Source: Syncephalis plumigaleata
Lineage: Eukaryota; Zoopagomycota; Zoopagomycetes; Zoopagales; Piptocephalidaceae
Direction of reading: 5' to 3'
DNA: 35,217 nt
NCBI GenBank assembly: GCA_025201365.1
Contig: JAIXMF010000124.1
Span: 1 to 35,217, forward strand
Under the pieces are notes generated by a model that did not search any database, was not told where the DNA came from, and saw nothing but the letters and a program-made list of their open reading frames with translations. The translations under genes were made by a program, and so were the position numbers. Shown piece by piece: positions 21,845 through 31,116 of the stretch (position 1 is its first letter; each line of letters starts with the position of its first letter).

Positions 21845-22633
21845 CTATTGATGAGTTAATAAAGTTGAGGCCAAGACACATTGCAAGGCGTAGAGATGCG
21901 TACTCCACCTAACAGCCGGTGGCCATAGCATGAGTATCGAGACTAGAATACCCGAGAAGATAATGATAAACGACGAAATGTAACCGGAACGCATACCCTG
22001 CTTGCTAACCCCGCTAAACATGCCGTACATTTTATAGCGACGACGCACGGCGTGAATGTAGCACACCGACAGGAACAAGCCGTTAACGGCATCGATAACG
22101 CATTTACTAATTACCCATGGGATGACGGGTGTCCAGGCACATGTTGTGGCACTAGCATAGGTAAGATGTAGTCCCCAGAAGGCCGATATATTCGTGACGA
22201 TCAACAGGAATGTAAGCAGACACCCGAACCAAGCCAGCTGAATTCGTTTGTGCGCCTGATAAGCACGCTCCATCAAGATGCAATTGATGATGGGTGCACC
22301 GACACATAGCGCAATGTACAGACCGATACCAACTGTCCAGCAGGATATCAGCCATGGCACCGTCTGTCGAATGAGCGTGATAATAGCAGCAGGGACGCAA
22401 GCACACGCCTGCAGCATACAGAAAACATGATATACCGAACGTTGACGAGATAGCGCTCGTATGCATACGGTTATATTCCCGAACACCAAGCATGACAATA
22501 AGGTTACGATAACGAGCGACACATATTGTTTACGTAGTTCACTAGCGCCATCGTTAAATACCATGACATTTTGCTCGCTTCCTTGATCTCTGGTCAGGAT
22601 GTTATACCACGAATTGCTAATGATGGTAGACAT
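21845..22633 (-). CDS. Seven-transmembrane receptor-like protein A, 262 aa, tail-less
   Basis: No family name assigned. Seven hydrophobic segments at about 37-58, 67-88, 99-121, 132-154, 170-192, 218-237 and 243-260. Cys98 lies at the mouth of segment 3 (VPWLISC) and Cys165 in the loop before segment 5 (TTCAWTP), the arrangement of the conserved TM3-loop2 disulfide of G-protein-coupled receptors. Intracellular loop 3 is short and basic (AVRRRYKMYG). Shared with the next gene: PWLI.C, CAW.P, W.I.KCV.D.VN. Unlike it, this gene has no intron at segment 7 and stops directly after TLLTHQ, so there is no cytosolic tail. Receptor function is inference. Confidence 0.8.
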   Translation of the reverse strand: MSTIISNSWYNILTRDQGSEQNVMVFNDGASELRKQYVSLVIVTLLSCLVFGNITVCIRALSRQRSVYHVFCMLQACACVPAAIITLIRQTVPWLISCWTVGIGLYIALCVGAPIINCILMERAYQAHKRIQLAWFGCLLTFLLIVTNISAFWGLHLTYASATTCAWTPVIPWVISKCVIDAVNGLFLSVCYIHAVRRRYKMYGMFSGVSKQGMRSGYISSFIIIFSGILVSILMLWPPAVRWSTHLYALQCVLASTLLTHQ

Positions 22634-23266
22634 CCTCTTCTACTCTTTCTCTCTACCGCTACCAATATGTCGGTTCCTTGTAATAATAATAATAATCGTA
22701 ATATCAAATTGTAGTATAGAATTGGAAAGAAAGAGAGAAAGAGAGAAAGTATCGTGAATGTAGTTGATCGTGTTCTGACGGTAAAGAAATGCTTAGAGAG
22801 GAAGAATGTAAAATCGATAGAATGGCGAAGCTCAGAAAGTGCTCGAGTGGTCATGGCCAATGATCGTTTTTAACTTTTTTTCCTTCAACATGGGGAATCG
22901 ACGTTTGAACCACATGTTACTCAAGAGTGCTATGACCAATTAAGAAAATGGAGCATTTTTCTATTACCATAGACTGATAGTTATTCTCCATCGCAATTAC
23001 CGCATTAAGCAAATGGGACATGCGGTGCTACGCATCGTTTTGAATAAATATATGATGAATAGGCGATGGTGGCAAATTCAGATTCGTAGTCCGTCTGCAC
23101 TAATTGCGAAATGATACGCTTCACATCACCAATGGATCATGCCAACACATGGATTCTCTTTCAGGTCACATTTAGGGTTGAAACGCGTTTATTCGTCACA
23201 TTGTCAGGGTGGCACATGTTGGCCGAATGAATAGGAACGACTAGTAGTCGAGTGCTAACAAATGAT
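22634..23266. other. Spacer between the two 7TM genes
   Basis: No gene supported. A purine-rich GAAAGAGAGAAAG tract (about 22718-22749) lies just upstream of the 22633 start on the minus strand as a CTTTCTCTC pyrimidine tract. Confidence 0.6.
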
Positions 23267-24377
23267 CTACTTGCGAGGTAGCGAACTACTACGCGGCTGC
23301 GGTTTATCGTAGACACGTTCAAACGATGAATTGGCTGGCGGTAGCATTTGTGCGTTCGGTGTGGCGTTAGGGGTCGATGACGATAGGTTAGGAGACAAAA
23401 TACTACGAAGCGTAAACGGCGAGAGAATAGGTTGATGCCCACCAATGGAGAGACAAATGGATTGTTGTTTCATGATAGGCAAATCATCTTGCTTGACGGG
23501 CATAATGATTGATCTTGCGCGGGTTTTCGGTATTCCCCTTTCGAAAGAATCGGATCGAGTAGAGATTGTGTCGCGCGAGTGCGTCAGCTGATAGGTGAGC
23601 AATGTTGATGCAGCAATATCTGCGTGTAACGATATTAGAACGGGACAATAGGAAAGCATAAACAGTCATTAACTTACAATCGACGGCCATTAAATGAGTA
23701 CTCCACGCGCCAAAAGATGAAAGCAGGATGACCAGCGTGATTACTAGCTTGATCAACATTACACAGCCAGCGTAAAGGTAGCCGTCACGAATAAGTTTAC
23801 GAAAGACACGCTCGGTATTTTGATCGGCTTTTGCACGATAGCGTTGCATGACACTTAGGAAGCAAACGGAGAAAAATGTAATATTGACCAGATCAACCAC
23901 GCATTTGACGATAATCCACTGAAGACTAGGGATCCACGCACAACTCACAGCGGTCTGAGCGTGTAAATGAAGAAAGTAAATGCCCGTACCCTGTGCTACG
24001 CTTGCTAGGAAAATAAGAACTTTACCGAGTGGTGCGGCAAAGCGATGTTTTTGTATGGCGCATGCTTTTGCAAGCAGGATATAATAGATCGTTGGCTCGG
24101 AGATGGTTATTCCCGATATCATAATGTAACTTAGCGTCGTGCACTGAATAAGCCAGGGTGTGACCAGGCGTATTAGAACGCTAATGGCACATACATTGCC
24201 CACAAATGATTGTAGAAAGCCAAATAAATAGATAATTCGATAATTACGAACAAGCACTCGACCACAAATTACGGTGTTTCTTAGAATGAGGATCGACATT
24301 AAGGACACGGTTAGCAGTGAGATGTACGTGTTGAGTATTTGCTTGCGTGACTCATAGGTGATTGTCCTGCTATCCAT
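23267..24377 (-). CDS. Seven-transmembrane receptor-like protein B, 350 aa, with C-terminal tail, two exons
   Basis: Exons (minus): 24377-23678 and 23619-23267, with a 58-nt intron (GTAAGT...CGCAG) inside segment 7. Reading through the intron gives a spurious tail, whereas splicing restores VDYIAASTLLTYQ, parallel to QCVLASTLLTHQ in the neighbour. Seven segments at about 17-37, 46-68, 79-101, 109-130, 142-164, 189-212, 217-240. Putative disulfide cysteines are C79 and C136. A Ser/Pro/Arg-rich tail of about 100 residues follows (SPFTLRSILSPN, PQPRSSSLPRK), suited to phosphorylation. The first true ATG is 24375-24377. Tandem paralogue of the preceding gene; ligand unknown. Confidence 0.82.
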
Positions 24378-25276
24378 TCTATTGTGCACGCGAGGTAAAT
24401 GAAATGGTTACGAGTATATAAATGACTATTTTATAATATCGTAAAACGTGTTTGCCTGCAAACACCTTGTATTGGCAGATGGAAAAACAATAAAGTAACT
24501 TTGTGGGGCTGATGATTACGAGAATCGGAATGGCTATGCTGTAGTGCGAAAATGAAGTTCAGCTAATTTATTAGCAAAGTATTTATCCTTAGAGGCCGTC
24601 TTTCGATTCGGCATGTCGCAACACAATTAGTTCCCAGTAAATATGGTCAAGGAATGAAACAACTGGGGCCCAGCGATGAAACTGGTATTGCATGGACACG
24701 CCACTCCACTGAAATAGCTCGTCTAATCGGTTGGAAAATAACTGTAATCCAGCTTAATTTGCTATTGATACGCGCGGAACACATTGATGCCAATGAATGA
24801 TCAAGGCAGTAGAGACAAGCGTGTCTTTACAAGTTCACCCTTTCTATCGCATTGGCCATACTCCTTATTATCTAATTGTCTTACTGTGTACTAAGCGTCA
24901 CTCTGTTTGTTAATCATGCTACATCATTTATACGATGAAACTTGATTGTTGTAGCATATCAATATGACATCTTTCATGAATTCCATTTTTGACAATGATG
25001 TTTATAGTTAACGTAAGTCATCATGATCATCATTCTTATCGTTTACCATATGTCAAGATGACCGATATCAACCTCCATTGAGTGGTAATGCAATGTTATT
25101 GTCATTGTTATCAATTCTGTATCTCTCTGTCTTATCTGTAATGCGTATTCCCGTTGTATCACATTTCCTTGTAACAATAAATATATGTTGCCTACTCGCT
25201 AATAGTTCGATCTAAAATATTATCCTTTCTTTTTCTCCTCCTCCACATTATCATTATCATCATTATTATCATCATC
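24378..25276. other. Intergenic, no gene seen
   Basis: About 900 bp without a credible open frame. It ends with ATC/ATT repeats that run directly into the ATG at 25277. Confidence 0.6.
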
Positions 25277-25816
25277 ATGCTTGAAGCACTCTACGATTAT
25301 CAGAGTACATCGCCCGACATTGAAACAGGCCAGAAAACCGCTGGCGACGATGAAATCGATGCACTCGATATCACGCCTGCAAGCCATCCTCTAGCCTACG
25401 AGCGATACAGACGTCGAATGCGCAAGCAGCGTCATGAACGGCTCCAACAGCAGCAACACTCGCAGTTACCATCATTCAGTCATCGATTACACGCATTTCG
25501 TATGTGGATTCAGGATCGTTTGCATCGTTTATCGCCACATACCGTACTTTCCTCGTCGTCACAGCCACAACAGCAACATCCATCAAGCGACGATAGACAT
25601 CATCATGTAAATAGCAGTGCGCACCATTCATTCAATACCACCACCTATATTCATCCAGCTGATATTACGTGGCAACAGGCCGAATCAGACATGGATGATG
25701 TTATCGAACACTTGCAAGCCAATGAGTCCAGCCATGATACGTTAAACACGTTGATTGTGAAGGAACAAGACGTGACATCGCCACACGGACGTGTCTTGTT
25801 GCCCAGTAAACTTTAA
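25277..25816 (+). CDS. Disordered protein with C-terminal peroxisomal signal SKL (A), 179 aa
   Basis: Function unknown. Hydrophilic, low-complexity protein with an arginine-rich block YERYRRRMRKQRHERL (about 42-57), Gln/His/Ser runs and a more ordered stretch with HPADITWQQAESDMDDVIEHL (about 126-146). It ends LLPSKL; SKL at the extreme C-terminus is the canonical type 1 peroxisomal matrix signal. A single exon with ATG embedded in a TCATCATCATG repeat, the same 5' context as the gene at 26791. AATAAA follows the stop by about 30 nt. Peroxisomal import is inferred from the tripeptide and its recurrence next door. Confidence 0.72.
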   Translation: MLEALYDYQSTSPDIETGQKTAGDDEIDALDITPASHPLAYERYRRRMRKQRHERLQQQQHSQLPSFSHRLHAFRMWIQDRLHRLSPHTVLSSSSQPQQQHPSSDDRHHHVNSSAHHSFNTTTYIHPADITWQQAESDMDDVIEHLQANESSHDTLNTLIVKEQDVTSPHGRVLLPSKL

Positions 25817-26790
25817 CTGCAAACAACCATTCCTGTCTACTAATTGATCAATAAAGCTGTGGGTTATTCCTTTTATTACTGATAATGATGATAGAAATGG
25901 CTATCCCATTATGGTGGTCAATGCGTACAAGTACTACCAGCTAGAGCACGTCGTTACCATTATATCATTTGATATAATGATGATGCAAATGGGTTGGGGA
26001 ATGGCGTGTGGCCCCATTCACAATATCATTCACGAATCATAATAGTGTGTTACTAAGAATAGAGGAAGAGAGGAAAGAAACAAGTAAGGCAAGGATGCAA
26101 GCGGAGTAGGTAGGTAGAAGGACAAGCAGACAAAAAGTACCCCTGCTGATGGTACAAGTCGTCTTTCTAGAATGGACGACGGCAGTTGGATGTATCATTT
26201 ACGCATGTGTGTGCGTGGTGCGGTGCATGTCTACACTGAACGAAAGTGTCGTATTCTCCTCCTTTTTTTCCTGTTCTTCCATGCTTGATGTGGGAATACA
26301 GAATGTCTAGTACAAAGGAAGGCACATGTCTTGAATCGTGTCTTAAATAGATCGAGTCTTCTTGCTAATAGTTGATAAGTAGGTTATAGTCGCTCCTTGT
26401 TTGCTCGTACTAGTCAGTTATCCTTTTCCTATTCTTCTTCTTTTTCCATATCGACCAGTCTGCTCATTCACTAGCGTATACTTGATTCAGGCATTCTTTC
26501 TCACAACTGTTCTCTGCAACCGAGCAACGAGCAGGCAAGCAAGACTACACTCATTACAACAGCAACAGCACTCGAATGCAAAAGGGAATACTAGCACCAT
26601 TATACACGTTGTTCTACAACGCTCTTCAACCACATTCTTACTATTATATTCCTCGCTAGTATTGCCAATAGTAAGTTTATTACTACTACTACTATGAATT
26701 CAGAAACAAACTAATATTCTGATATCACCATTCTCAATAGCATCATCCCCATCATCATCATCATCAATATAATCTATCATTGACATCATC
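25817..26790. other. Intergenic and probable 5' leader of the next gene
   Basis: A likely 5' UTR intron lies at 26671-26740 (GTAAGTTT donor, CTAAT branch-like sequence, TCAATAG acceptor). The open frame at 26401-26697 begins at TTG, not ATG, and crosses this intron; it is not accepted as a gene. Nothing else is recognised. Confidence 0.55.
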
Positions 26791-27480
26791 ATGCCTAACT
26801 ATTATACGACACGCTCATCAGCCAACAACATGAACGGCAGGTCTGCCCGTAGTCCATCAAGACGTCGAGATCGTCGTGCCTCAATTACCACGGAAACGAA
26901 CACGGCAACACCATCTGCACCGGCATTTGTACCGAGCATGGCACAACTCGATCATTCGCTGGTGCTTCACGATAATGCAGCACTAGCTGTCCATTCGGCC
27001 AATCTACCAAGCGAGTCAGTACGGCCAGATGCCTATGTTGAGACTGGCACGGACACAACCGGTGCAACACATCAATCGTCGCCATCCGTCACATCACCCG
27101 GTCAGTTGGCAGGTTCACCTAAAGCTACTACTGCTACTACTGGCGCCACTACTGGTGCTACGGGATATGTCTTGCCTCCATTAGAAAAGGACCCGGAACA
27201 CACTAACGACGATGAACAGGTACGCATTCCAACATCGACCGTGTCCAGCAATGCCGTGGTACGCGATGTTCGTTTGGCACCCGATGAATTCGGTCGCATT
27301 ACCACCGATGTGCAGCGTATCAGCCAGAATCATTGCCCGCCCGATTGGCATCGTGACGAAGAGGTTGACCGATCCACGGTACCTGGTGCCGAGGAGTACC
27401 AGCAACGACATCATCTCAACGTATCTCATTCATCCAGGCAAGCATCGTCATCTGCCACACGTCTTATTAGTAAACTCTAA
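26791..27480 (+). CDS. Disordered protein with C-terminal peroxisomal signal SKL (B), 229 aa
   Basis: Function unknown. Basic N-terminus with SPSRRRDRRAS, then Thr/Ala/Gly/Ser-rich disorder including TTATTGATTGATG, then a more conserved-looking segment RDVRLAPDEFGRITTDVQRI and NHCPPDWHRDEEVD (about 158-194). It ends ATRLISKL, again a perfect PTS1. Same strand, same single-exon coding layout and same ATC-rich leader as the gene at 25277, so the two probably arose by duplication or share regulation, although their cores do not align obviously. A 5' UTR intron is likely upstream. Confidence 0.72.
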   Translation: MPNYYTTRSSANNMNGRSARSPSRRRDRRASITTETNTATPSAPAFVPSMAQLDHSLVLHDNAALAVHSANLPSESVRPDAYVETGTDTTGATHQSSPSVTSPGQLAGSPKATTATTGATTGATGYVLPPLEKDPEHTNDDEQVRIPTSTVSSNAVVRDVRLAPDEFGRITTDVQRISQNHCPPDWHRDEEVDRSTVPGAEEYQQRHHLNVSHSSRQASSSATRLISKL

Positions 27481-27779
27481 GATAGTGGACAGATAGATCA
27501 TTCCAATATAATATGTGTTCATCAGTGCTTACTCGTTATTAATTCTTTATTATGCATCTGTGTGTGTATGTATGCATTATGTAGTGACAACGTATGAAAT
27601 CATTACTTTCATGACATCTGATGGTGTATGTCGTCAATCACAACAAACATATATATGACGAGTATATGTGTATTCTACTAAATATATCTTTGTTATTTGT
27701 AGCAACAACAACAACAATCATCAGTGCAATGTAAACCATATTGATACTGCCTTCTTACGAATGTTCATACCTTTGAATA
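27481..27779. other. 3' flank of SKL protein B
   Basis: AT-rich, no gene seen; short CAACAA run near 27704-27717. Confidence 0.5.
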
Positions 27780-28499
27780 CATGGTTTTTTCAACCAGTTA
27801 ACATTGTTAGCCTTTAACTTTTGTTCTTGTTAGTAAATAATGTTGCATCTTTGTCTTTGTCGTTATCATTATGTGAGTATGGAATCCCCCATTAGCAGAT
27901 GCTTTGTTCTTTGTTAAGCATTCGTCTCATGTTATTTACCACAATGCGAATGTCATTAAGGCCGCATCAAACAATGCTCTGCATAACTAAAATTTACCTT
28001 GCACTGAGAATGTACCTGCCAAATAATGAAAAGCTCTATGATAGATCTAGCTTATTTTAATGCATGTGTGTCTAGTGTATTATGTGTTCTGGCTACTTGA
28101 ATTAACATATGATGTTTAAGCATTTGTAAAGCAACATATACAACCAGCGAAATGTTACTACGGTTAGCTACGTTACGCACATTAATAGATACGCTACAAT
28201 ATAGGAGATAGTCAATAGATATAATGTTTTATTTAGAATGCTAATAAAGTATCATATTTATAAGCATACGATGTCCAATGTATAACACTAAGATACTGTA
28301 TACGCAGCCATATAATAAACACGATTAATAGGGGTTATAAGGCGAATGTACTATAGAGAGCGTTAATGACATACACAGACACTAATGTTATATATTGACT
28401 ACAGCAACAACAATAATGCTGCTAATGAATGCGCAAGATTATTTAGTAATAAGAACAAATGTTAATGACTTACTGTGTTAATCGATTGGAGAAGTCATA
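27780..28499. mobile_element. Longer non-autonomous relative of the MITE (about 720 bp)
   Basis: The left end (about 27780-27842, ATGGTTTTTTCAACC..., TTAACTTTTGTTCTT) is matched by the reverse complement of the right end (about 28437-28499, ATGACTTCTCCAATC..., TTAACATTTGTTCTT) over roughly 60 bp at moderate identity. Both resemble the ends of the 235-bp element at 6559-6793. The interior has no open frame of note. Exact termini and target duplication are uncertain. Confidence 0.6.
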
Positions 28500-28701
28500 T
28501 AATACCATGCTAATGATCAATGAATGGATGTACTATTGCCGTTATTACCCTCTATTAGTGGCATGTTAGCTATTGATATATACTATGCAAATAAAAATAT
28601 AGCCATCATATAGGATTGCCTCGGCACATATACAATATGCAATACAATGTCAGACTGTGACACTACAAATACAAAGTGCTAAGCGACGCAATCGGTAGTA
28701 G

Positions 28702-28970
28702 TTAGCGCGGATATTATGTATGTACGCGTACTTTCACAACACACGAGCAGAAGGCGTAGTGTTTGTTACGTATACATGTCGCAATCAGAAGAACAAAAGC
28801 ACTGGCTAGTAATTAACACGAGTACCGCATACTTGCATACATTTATAAAGCACGAGTAAGTAAGGCAAAGCAGCGAGTGGAAACGTTGTATGCTGACAAG
28901 CAAGCGTGGTGTCTAATGCATAGCGCGAGTGTTATGTATGCGTACGTGTCACTACATACTACGAGCAATG
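28702..28970 (+). repeat. Pair of approximately 50-bp direct repeats inside the right arm
   Basis: TAGCGCG...TTATGTATG...ACGAGCA occurs at 28703-28750 and again at 28921-28967, about 75% alike, 218 bp apart. This suggests the right arm lies within a larger array of degenerate repeats absent from the left arm's inner flank. Confidence 0.5.
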
Positions 28971-28975
28971 ATCAG

Positions 28976-30303
28976 CAAGTCAATGTGAATAAAGTGGTAC
29001 AACGTGGCGAGCAAACGCTGTGAATAAAGGACACGGCATGAAATAATAGAAATACACGAGTGAGGGCAAGGGATTGTCGCAAGCAAGTAGACAAGGGAGC
29101 GAGAAAGAGTGAACTGAATAGAGGATAGACCGGTATGAAAGACCCAGTGGGTATATGCCACGTTGATCGATAACGAATAAAGAACCAATTACTACACAGC
29201 GTGAAGAGTAAAGTATGCTTATGACAGAGTATGCATATTGGAGTGAGGCTGCCGACAAGTAGCGATACAAAATACGAGTACGCGACATACAATCAACATA
29301 ATCGACAAGTAGTCAGTGGCAAAGTAGCAGACTAGACGGGAATAAGATGACCGACCGAGAACAACACAAAGACAAGTAGTATATGCTTGCAGCTAAGCGC
29401 AGCCTGTATATGACTGTAAACGAAGGTGGAGTAAGAGGGAAAGCATGAGTTGTAGTGGTGTATGTATGATCAGAGGACGAACAAAAGAATAAGAAGCAAT
29501 AGACGAGAGAGAGCATATCCACCTTATATGAGCGTTACGGTAATTGCTACGTGATAATAAGAAAACGAACAAAGAAATGAGCAAGGAAGAGTGTATGAGC
29601 ACATATGCCAGTTTATTTGAAGAAGCAGTGTGTGTTTGTAGGTAGATAGAGTATTTAGATGGCAGTAAACAAATAAAAATACAAATAAAAGCATGACGTA
29701 ATAGTGGCATACAAACAGACGACGGAAAAGAGCGGTAAAGTAAAAGGTACATATTACAACGAGAGTAGTAAACGCTTAAGCATTGATAAATAAGCAGGAC
29801 AGTGATAGAAAACAAAGGACTAGAACGAGCAATAAACAAGGCTTATTGGTATAGTAATAATAACGACAAGTGAGCATGTAGATAGGTTAGAGGAAAAGGA
29901 AAACAAAGAAATAAATAAAAGTCATAGAGATAGTATGACAGGATAGCTGCTATTGGGAATGTGTATGCTAAAGTGAAAGAGGAAGTAAGTGGAATGCGAA
30001 TGACACGAATAAGACGCGTATTACTGAGAAAGTAAATAGGTAAATAAAAGTAAAAGAAATAACTAGCATATAATGAAGAGGAAGTGGACGTGCGTTGTTT
30101 ACTGACAAGTGGAATGTAGTTGGCACAAAGAAGGCGCTTACTGTTTAGTAATAAGAGGAATGAGATTAGCACGAATAAGACAGTATGTGAAAGTCAACGA
30201 CAAGTGGAATGTAGTCTAGACTAAGAATATGTGTATTGTTTAATGGCAAGTGGAATGTAGTTAACAGAAAGAAGACAGCATTGGTAAAGAAGGAAAAGTA
30301 GTA
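28976..30303 (-). repeat. Right arm of 1.3-kb inverted repeat
   Basis: Reverse-orientation partner of 16874-18154. It differs by an 18-bp insertion (TTTTATTTACC-type) near 30040, one extra approximately 46-bp unit containing the ACATTCCACTTG motif near 30240, and scattered substitutions in the inner 400 bp. The central about 650 bp is near-identical, including the hydrophobic 148-codon frame (29393-29839), which differs at one residue. Confidence 0.88.
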
Positions 30304-31116
30304 ACAATGAAATGGATACTTAGAAATGAATTAGTAAATCGTACGCGAATGGCGAGTATATATGGCGACAAGCCAACTGATCATACAACCATCTTTTATA
30401 TATGGCAATCCATACTTCAAGACATCATATACGCTAAACGCCGTACGGCAATTGTACAATCCTCTCTTCAACCCTTCTATCACAAATGGCTATGGTTATC
30501 CAGCTGTCTAAGAATGAGCTTTATTAACATCTTTATTGATTAACATTAAGCATTGTTATCTTTATTCACATTAATCAATAAACACTTTTCGCACATAGCA
30601 CATGATTTGAAATGGAACACGGTTATTATTACTTTCAACATTGAATGAAGTAATTAGCACGTGGCATTATCAGTGCTGTCACATTTCAAGAAATGTCGAA
30701 ATAGTGCAAAAAAAGAAAGAAGCGACATGTGCCCATTTGCATATATATATATCTATCTAAACAGCGCTAATAACATTCGTGCAGTATCGTGTGCCGGTAC
30801 ACAACCATTCATTCAACGTCATAAATACATGTCACTTAGTCTATAAAAATAAGCATATTAACGTGAACAAAATGCAATATTTAGCATTCGACAAGGCAAG
30901 AAGCCTCATGTTAAACCATAAATAAAATGTTTTTTCATTAAATCAGGATGTGGTCATACAATATCCGGTAACCATTTATACGAGTGCAAATACGGCAAAT
31001 GCAATCCAAAAACCATATATATATGTATATATTCAAAAGCCGCTTTTTTAGTTTTATAGTCTTTCTATCGTTCTTCTTCTCCTCCTTCTCCTCCTTCTTC
31101 TAACGCACCGTGCAAC
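30304..31116. other. Intergenic, peptidase 5' flank
   Basis: TATATATATG/TATATATTC near 31014-31033 is a TATA candidate for the peptidase. A pyrimidine tract (TCTCCTCCTTC repeats, 31071-31100) follows near the likely transcription start. A 78-codon frame at 30307-30543 has no recognisable feature. Confidence 0.6.

Noticed and set aside
22718-22749. GAAAGAGA tract as a regulatory element
   Set aside because: Simple purine repeat with no specific evidence of function.
26401-26697. 98-codon hydrophobic frame
   Set aside because: Begins at TTG and crosses a likely 5' UTR intron with consensus borders; composition-driven.
16874-30303. Giant DNA transposon (Polinton-like or similar) with the arms as terminal repeats
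   Set aside because: The interior holds host-type genes and a tRNA. No polymerase, integrase or capsid gene, and no target duplication at the outer ends was found.
30307-30543. 78-codon frame beginning with ATG next to the right arm
   Set aside because: No recognisable motif, signal or paralogue; could be chance in AT-rich DNA.
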